Origin: CAIURC01 sp043777315
Lineage (GTDB): Bacteria; Verrucomicrobiota; Verrucomicrobiia; Chthoniobacterales; Chthoniobacteraceae
Direction: 5' to 3'
Assembly: GCA_043777315.1 (NCBI GenBank)
Contig: JAYVPW010000057.1
Coordinates: 1 to 30,721 of the forward strand
Length of the DNA stretch: 30,721 nt
The notes beneath the pieces are model-generated. The model had not been told where the DNA came from. It saw nothing but the letters and a program-made list of their open reading frames with translations, and did no database searches. Both the position numbers and the translations under genes were made by a program. Positions 26,701-30,721 of this stretch are shown in pieces (positions within the stretch are counted from its first letter, which is position 1; each line of letters opens with the position of its first letter).

Positions 26701-27702
26701 TTATTTGGCGGACGCCGGTGCCTTTTGAGCCGGCTCTGCCGGCGGCGGAAATGGCGGGTTGGTCGCCCAGCCGGGAGCGGCTTTGGCCAGATTCGGCGTC
26801 ACGTCCGCCTTGGCATCGCCGACCGCCCACGAGATGCCCCCGATGAGAATTTCCTGAAACACCGGGTTCAGCCAAACGTCTTCCCGATGGCCCATCGACG
26901 TGTAGAAAACGCGCCCTTTCCCATGCATCCGCGCCCACGTCGCCGGATACGCCGGGCGCTGATATTCGATGCCTTTCATCGCCTCGGCTTCCTGCACGAG
27001 CAGGACATGGATGTCCTCAGAGAAGTCCTTCAGCGAATACCATTCCTCCATCATCTCGAAGCCCGCCGCGGACTTTTCGAGCCCCGGAAATTTCGGATCG
27101 ACGCAGCGCATTTTCGCGACCTGCTGCGCTCCGTGTTTGATGAATTCACCGCCGAGCATCCGCACATACGGATCGGCTTTCGCGCCGTGATTCACGTAAC
27201 GGTCCGGCCCTTTTTTCGACTCGCTGTCCGTATGAAAAGTGTCGGCCGCGCTGTGCGAACCGATGAACCCTTTTCCGCTCGCCACATAATCGAGCAGCGC
27301 CTGTTTTCCCGCGGCGCTCATCGGCGGTTGACCATCCGTGCCCGGCGTCGTGAGATCGCCCGTGGTGTAGAAAAAGAGCGAGTCAAACTGGTGGAGATAG
27401 GTCGGTGAAAAGAGTGAGCCGTCCTTCGAAAAAGTGAACTCCCAGTGATGCTTCGCGCCGAGTTCCGTCAGCACTTTTTCGGCGTGGCTCGGTTGCTCTT
27501 TTTTGTAGCTGATGACCGAGTGCTCGAACCCGCTCGACTTCGAGAAAAAGAGGATTTTGCGCGGCGGAGCAGCGACCACTGGAGCAGCGACCACTGGAGC
27601 AGCGATCACTGGAGCAGCGATCACTGGAGCGGCGAATGCGACCGGCGCAAAAACAGCGAGAGCGAGGAGGGGAGCGAAACGGAGGAGGGAGCGAAGTGGC
27701 AT
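26701..27702 (-). CDS. ThuA-like (trehalose utilization family) exported protein
   Basis: A 333-residue protein. ATG 27702 gives MPLRSLLRFAPLLALAVFAP, a Sec signal peptide. It is followed by a five-residue repeat (APVIA/APVVA, four or so copies) encoded by tandem 15-bp DNA units. The body is a ThuA/class-I-glutamine-amidotransferase-like domain: PRKILFFSKSSGFEHSVI, FDSLFFYTTGDLTT, YVASGKGFIGSHSAADTFH and the C-terminal RPAYPATWARMHGKGRVFYT and SMGHREDVW. The ThuA family is abundant in Verrucomicrobiota and Planctomycetes and is linked to sugar metabolism, with no firm reaction known for most members. It is the last gene of the leftward kinase/RICIN/ThuA set. Confidence 0.88.
   Translation of the reverse strand: MPLRSLLRFAPLLALAVFAPVAFAAPVIAAPVIAAPVVAAPVVAAPPRKILFFSKSSGFEHSVISYKKEQPSHAEKVLTELGAKHHWEFTFSKDGSLFSPTYLHQFDSLFFYTTGDLTTPGTDGQPPMSAAGKQALLDYVASGKGFIGSHSAADTFHTDSESKKGPDRYVNHGAKADPYVRMLGGEFIKHGAQQVAKMRCVDPKFPGLEKSAAGFEMMEEWYSLKDFSEDIHVLLVQEAEAMKGIEYQRPAYPATWARMHGKGRVFYTSMGHREDVWLNPVFQEILIGGISWAVGDAKADVTPNLAKAAPGWATNPPFPPPAEPAQKAPASAK
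27566..27625. repeat. Four tandem 15-bp units inside the ThuA-like gene
   Basis: The unit ggagcagcgaccact occurs four times in tandem; the last two copies have t in place of one c. It encodes the repeated AAPVV/AAPVI stretch just after the signal peptide. The frame is preserved because the unit is a multiple of three. Confidence 0.9.
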
Positions 27703-27757
27703 GGCAGGCAGCACTCCGCTCACCGCCGGCGATGTCGATCCACCGAGGGCGGCGGGA

Positions 27758-28708
27758 TCAGGGAGCCGCGGTCAGCTTCACGCTCTCGAGGACGGAAGTG
27801 GTCGTCGTTCCATCCACGTGGGAGATCGCGCCGATTCCGGCGAAAACCTCGCGGGGCAATTTTGGCAGATTTTCCACCGCAATCTGGATCCACGCCGATC
27901 CGTCGCCCGAATGAAACCCGGTCAGCGTGTCGCCGTGCCGGACGATTTTCACCCAGCGCGGGAGCGGGATTTTCTCGTCTTTGATGCTGGTGGACAGCCC
28001 TTTTGTCTCCTGCCGCCGCTGCAGCGAGACCCCATGCCCGGACCCCATGACGACCGCCACATTCCGCGCATTCGACGCGAGCGACTCACGCACCAACACG
28101 CCGGCTTTGCTCCAGTCCACTCTCTCGAGTGACTTCACGCGCGCCACAATCTCGAAATCGCCGTCCACTTTTTGATAGACGAAATGGACGGCATCGTCGC
28201 CGCCCCAAATGTCAATTCCTGCCGATCTGACGGTGAATGCTCCCGTCGCCGGATCACGCGTCGTGCTGCCGGGACCGCTCACACGCCCCACGTCCGCCGC
28301 CGTCCATTCGCCGACAGCCAGGGCGAGCGGCACGATTTGCCATTGCTGCTCGAGTGCATCACCCGGTTTCGCGACCATCAACTTCAGCGGATCGTCGGGA
28401 TTGGTCGCCAACGCCAAACCGCTCGGGACGGAGATTAGTTTGAAAAAGCCGCGTCCCGCGGGCTCTACCCGCCATTTTTGCCCTGCGCTCCCGTTCCATT
28501 TGAATTGCCGAATCTGTCCGGGATTCGCCCCGACCTCGATCGCCTTCCCGCTATTTTCCGCCTCGATTTTGTAAACGCCATCAGGTTGCGGAGAGAAGTT
28601 AAATTGCTGGTTGGCCGTGCCGTTGTAATTCCAAACTTGGAGCGATGCCCAATCCGCGATGCTCATTCCGGCAACGTCCCAGCCTTTGCCCGACTTTCGA
28701 TTGAGCAC
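27758..28708 (-). CDS. RICIN-type beta-trefoil plus DUF1349-like protein (probably the C-terminal part of the upstream kinase)
   Basis: A 316-residue ORF, startable at GTG 28708. Residues 1-125 are RICIN-type repeats (LNRKSGKGWDVAG, VWNYNGTANQQFNF, then YKIEAENSGKAIEVG and QFKWNGSAGQKWRVE), a carbohydrate-binding beta-trefoil. Residues 135-316 form a beta-rich DUF1349/LamG-like region (GSTTRDPATGAFTVRSAGID, FVYQKVDGDFEIVARVKSLE, KAGVLVRESLASNARNVAV). As a separate gene it would lack both a signal peptide and the first few residues of the RICIN fold. It is in the same frame as the kinase gene, separated by one TAG and one AAG codon. It may be a decayed or read-through C-terminal part of one kinase-RICIN protein, or a genuinely separate gene using the GTG. 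Confidence 0.7.
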   Translation of the reverse strand: MLNRKSGKGWDVAGMSIADWASLQVWNYNGTANQQFNFSPQPDGVYKIEAENSGKAIEVGANPGQIRQFKWNGSAGQKWRVEPAGRGFFKLISVPSGLALATNPDDPLKLMVAKPGDALEQQWQIVPLALAVGEWTAADVGRVSGPGSTTRDPATGAFTVRSAGIDIWGGDDAVHFVYQKVDGDFEIVARVKSLERVDWSKAGVLVRESLASNARNVAVVMGSGHGVSLQRRQETKGLSTSIKDEKIPLPRWVKIVRHGDTLTGFHSGDGSAWIQIAVENLPKLPREVFAGIGAISHVDGTTTTSVLESVKLTAAP

Positions 28709-28711
28709 CTT

Positions 28712-30595
28712 CTAACGCCCTGCAGCCGGCGGCAGCGCGCGGATTTTTTCATAAGCTGAAAGATCGTTGGCGATTGCCGCCGTCAATGTCTCCACACGCG
28801 ACGCAAACCGCTGATCCAAGGCACGCAATTCATGCACCGCCTCCGCCTTTTGGTCAATTGACTTGGCCGATTTCAATTTGTCTGCCGCCATTTGAAACCT
28901 GGTAAAGCTATCGATATATCGTGACGCAATCGGCTTCAATCCCGCGATCCACGCCGTCGGCCCGTCCCCGGATACGTTACGAAACTGACGGAGCAGAGCC
29001 GTGGCGTCCTCGAGCTTTCCGAGCTGCCAATTCTTGATCCCGAAAAGCAGCAGGCCAAACATCTCGTATCTTCCATTGCCAACATCCTGAAAAGAGCCCG
29101 CAGCGATCGGCAACAATCCAGACATGCGCTCGGAAGTATCTTTGAAGAACGCTGCTAACCTGACTTCCTCCGGTTTGGTCGGAGCCATGGGATTCATGCG
29201 AACTTTGTCCAAAGTTCCCTGTGCGGCGGCTGAATCACCGGCCTCCATCTCCGCGAGCGATTCTTGCAATAGCAACCATTTCATATCTCCCTCACCCAGT
29301 TTTGTTTGGGTTGCCATTTTACGGAAATCCGCAGACGCTCCCACAGCGTCGCCATTCACCAGTTTATCCCGCGCCGCTTGGGCTTGCGCGCTCAATTCGA
29401 CATTCACAATTTGGGCTCCTGGTTCCACAATTCGGCGATCGCCCGAATCGTCCGCATTCCGATTGCGAACCGCATAGACGACCCCCGCAGCAATGAAAAT
29501 GACCACAATCATACCCATCGTCACCCAACCCCAGGCTTTTTGCTGCTGGTCGTCTTCCAATACCACTCGCTGAGCCTGCGGTTGAACAGGGCTCGCCAGC
29601 AGCTCCTCTCTCGCATATTCGAGATGCTCAATGAGTTCGTCGTAGCTTTGATAGCGCTGGTCTGGATCTTTCAACAGCGTGCGGTTAATAATATAAGCAG
29701 TGCGACCTGAAACATGAGGCGCAAACGCCTGCAGGCTGACCGGTTGAGCCTTGAGGTGTTTCAAGGCCACCAATGAAGCGCTTTCTGCCTCGAAAGGCGG
29801 GCGCCCGGCCAGCGCGTGAAATAGGGAAGCACCCAACGAGTAGATATCGCTTCGGAAATCCTCCGGCTTATCGTCCAGCTTTTCCGGTGCCACGTAATAG
29901 GGCGTTCCCCAGATCTCGCCACGGACGCTCTCCTCCTGCGCCATAAATATCGCCAGGCCAAAGTCTACGATCTTTGCCGTGTGCGCATCCGCAAAGAGAA
30001 TATTCCCAGGCTTCACATCCCTGTGAATCAACCCCGATTGATATGCCGCCCGGAGACCTTGGGCGATATGAATCGCAACCTCCAGTACTTGAGTCTCGGC
30101 GACTCGTCCCTGAATTCGGATCAGATCGTCCAGCGACCCCTTATCCACCAGTTCCATCGCAATATAAAACCGCCCGCGATCCGTGCCGGTGGAGTAGACT
30201 TTCACCACGTGCGGGTGATTGATGGACGCGGTGATGGCCGCCTCCGACTCCAGTTGTGCAATCAGCGCAGCGTTATCACTGTGATCCTTTCGTAGCAGCT
30301 TTAAGGCAACCTCCCGGTCTAGGCTTCCGTCCAGCGCGCGATATACGACGCCCATGCCGCCGCGTCCGGCGACCTCGATCAGCCTGAAATGATCGACCGT
30401 CCCGCGCACCGTGATCTCCGCGCCGCACCCCGGGCATGGGATCACGTCGAGCGGCTCCTCGTCAGAAATATCGATCAGCGCTTCGCAGACCGGGCAGGAT
30501 TGGATGGGAGATTCGGGGGAAGTGTCAGACACAGGTGCAATTTCTAGCGGTGGGAAGGGCGAGGGGCAATCAGCCGCAGGTTGAGCAGTTCTCAT
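28712..30595 (-). CDS. Transmembrane serine/threonine protein kinase with N-terminal zinc ribbon
   Basis: A 627-residue kinase from ATG 30595; an upstream TTG at 30622 is less likely. An N-terminal zinc ribbon has C34-x2-C37 and C54-x2-C57. The kinase domain covers about 68-335: glycine loop GRGGMG (77-82), VALK lysine K99, catalytic HRDVKPGN (191-198, D193), DFG 211-213 and APE 236-238, so it should be active. One membrane segment (about 356-376, VTMGMIVVIFIAAGVVYAV) places the rest, about 250 helical residues with tetratricopeptide-like composition, outside the cytoplasm. It ends PPAAGR-TAG, and the reading frame continues directly into a RICIN/DUF1349-like segment. The target is unknown. 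The 126 bp upstream (30596-30721) are GT-rich with no promoter I can assign. Confidence 0.92.
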   Translation of the reverse strand: MRTAQPAADCPSPFPPLEIAPVSDTSPESPIQSCPVCEALIDISDEEPLDVIPCPGCGAEITVRGTVDHFRLIEVAGRGGMGVVYRALDGSLDREVALKLLRKDHSDNAALIAQLESEAAITASINHPHVVKVYSTGTDRGRFYIAMELVDKGSLDDLIRIQGRVAETQVLEVAIHIAQGLRAAYQSGLIHRDVKPGNILFADAHTAKIVDFGLAIFMAQEESVRGEIWGTPYYVAPEKLDDKPEDFRSDIYSLGASLFHALAGRPPFEAESASLVALKHLKAQPVSLQAFAPHVSGRTAYIINRTLLKDPDQRYQSYDELIEHLEYAREELLASPVQPQAQRVVLEDDQQQKAWGWVTMGMIVVIFIAAGVVYAVRNRNADDSGDRRIVEPGAQIVNVELSAQAQAARDKLVNGDAVGASADFRKMATQTKLGEGDMKWLLLQESLAEMEAGDSAAAQGTLDKVRMNPMAPTKPEEVRLAAFFKDTSERMSGLLPIAAGSFQDVGNGRYEMFGLLLFGIKNWQLGKLEDATALLRQFRNVSGDGPTAWIAGLKPIASRYIDSFTRFQMAADKLKSAKSIDQKAEAVHELRALDQRFASRVETLTAAIANDLSAYEKIRALPPAAGR

Positions 30596-30721
30596 GCAGC
30601 ATCGCAACCGAACGATTGGCAACCTGATCTTTCTTCGAAAACGAGGACAGGGGTTTGGTGTGTTTTTTGGTTAGTGGGTTGGGATGTTTTGGTGGTGGGG
30701 GAACATCAGAGCCTCGAAGTC

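Overview
This window is about 30.7 kb of GC-rich, densely packed bacterial chromosome. No rRNA, tRNA, phage, transposase or CRISPR is visible. The gene content fits Verrucomicrobiota best, perhaps the Chthoniobacter/Spartobacteria or Opitutus side. The clues are LL-diaminopimelate aminotransferase, a DUF5069 protein, a lipase-maturation-factor-like membrane protein, ThuA and RICIN/DUF1349-type proteins, a pseudopilin-like tail on a lipoprotein, and many palindromic intergenic repeats. The assignment is inference from gene content; no marker RNA is present.

Region 1 (1-3595) is nitrate uptake. A leftward operon encodes a cytoplasmic NrtA/NasS-like protein, a Tat-exported NrtA-like binding protein and the start of an NrtB-like permease that runs off the left edge. 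A LysR regulator diverges from it. Region 2 (3619-7628) is molybdenum cofactor synthesis: moaE and moaD leftward, moeA, moaC and mogA rightward, moaA leftward. A MOSC protein and mobA at 25.5-26.7 kb complete the theme. Molybdenum cofactor is required by nitrate reductase, so regions 1 and 2 make functional sense together.

Region 3 (7853-20391) is mostly housekeeping: tex, rsmE, a DUF5069 protein, a receiver/metallo-beta-lactamase fusion, DNA polymerase III delta', a secreted protein, a large lipoprotein, dapL, an RluD-type pseudouridine synthase and a family 4 uracil-DNA glycosylase. Region 4 (20562-25992) reads leftward: MOSC protein, two small related membrane proteins, a lipase-maturation-factor-like protein, a His/Tyr-rich exported protein with a peptidoglycan-binding domain, a DUF362 protein and a squalene/phytoene synthase.

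Region 5 (26701-30595) reads leftward from a transmembrane Ser/Thr kinase, through a RICIN/DUF1349-like segment, to a ThuA-like protein. The kinase and the RICIN segment are in the same reading frame and are separated by one TAG codon, which sits where a RICIN repeat would normally have an aromatic residue. This is the most unusual observation in the window.

Several families of inverted-repeat elements occupy the intergenic gaps, and two of them supply the stop codon of the adjacent gene.
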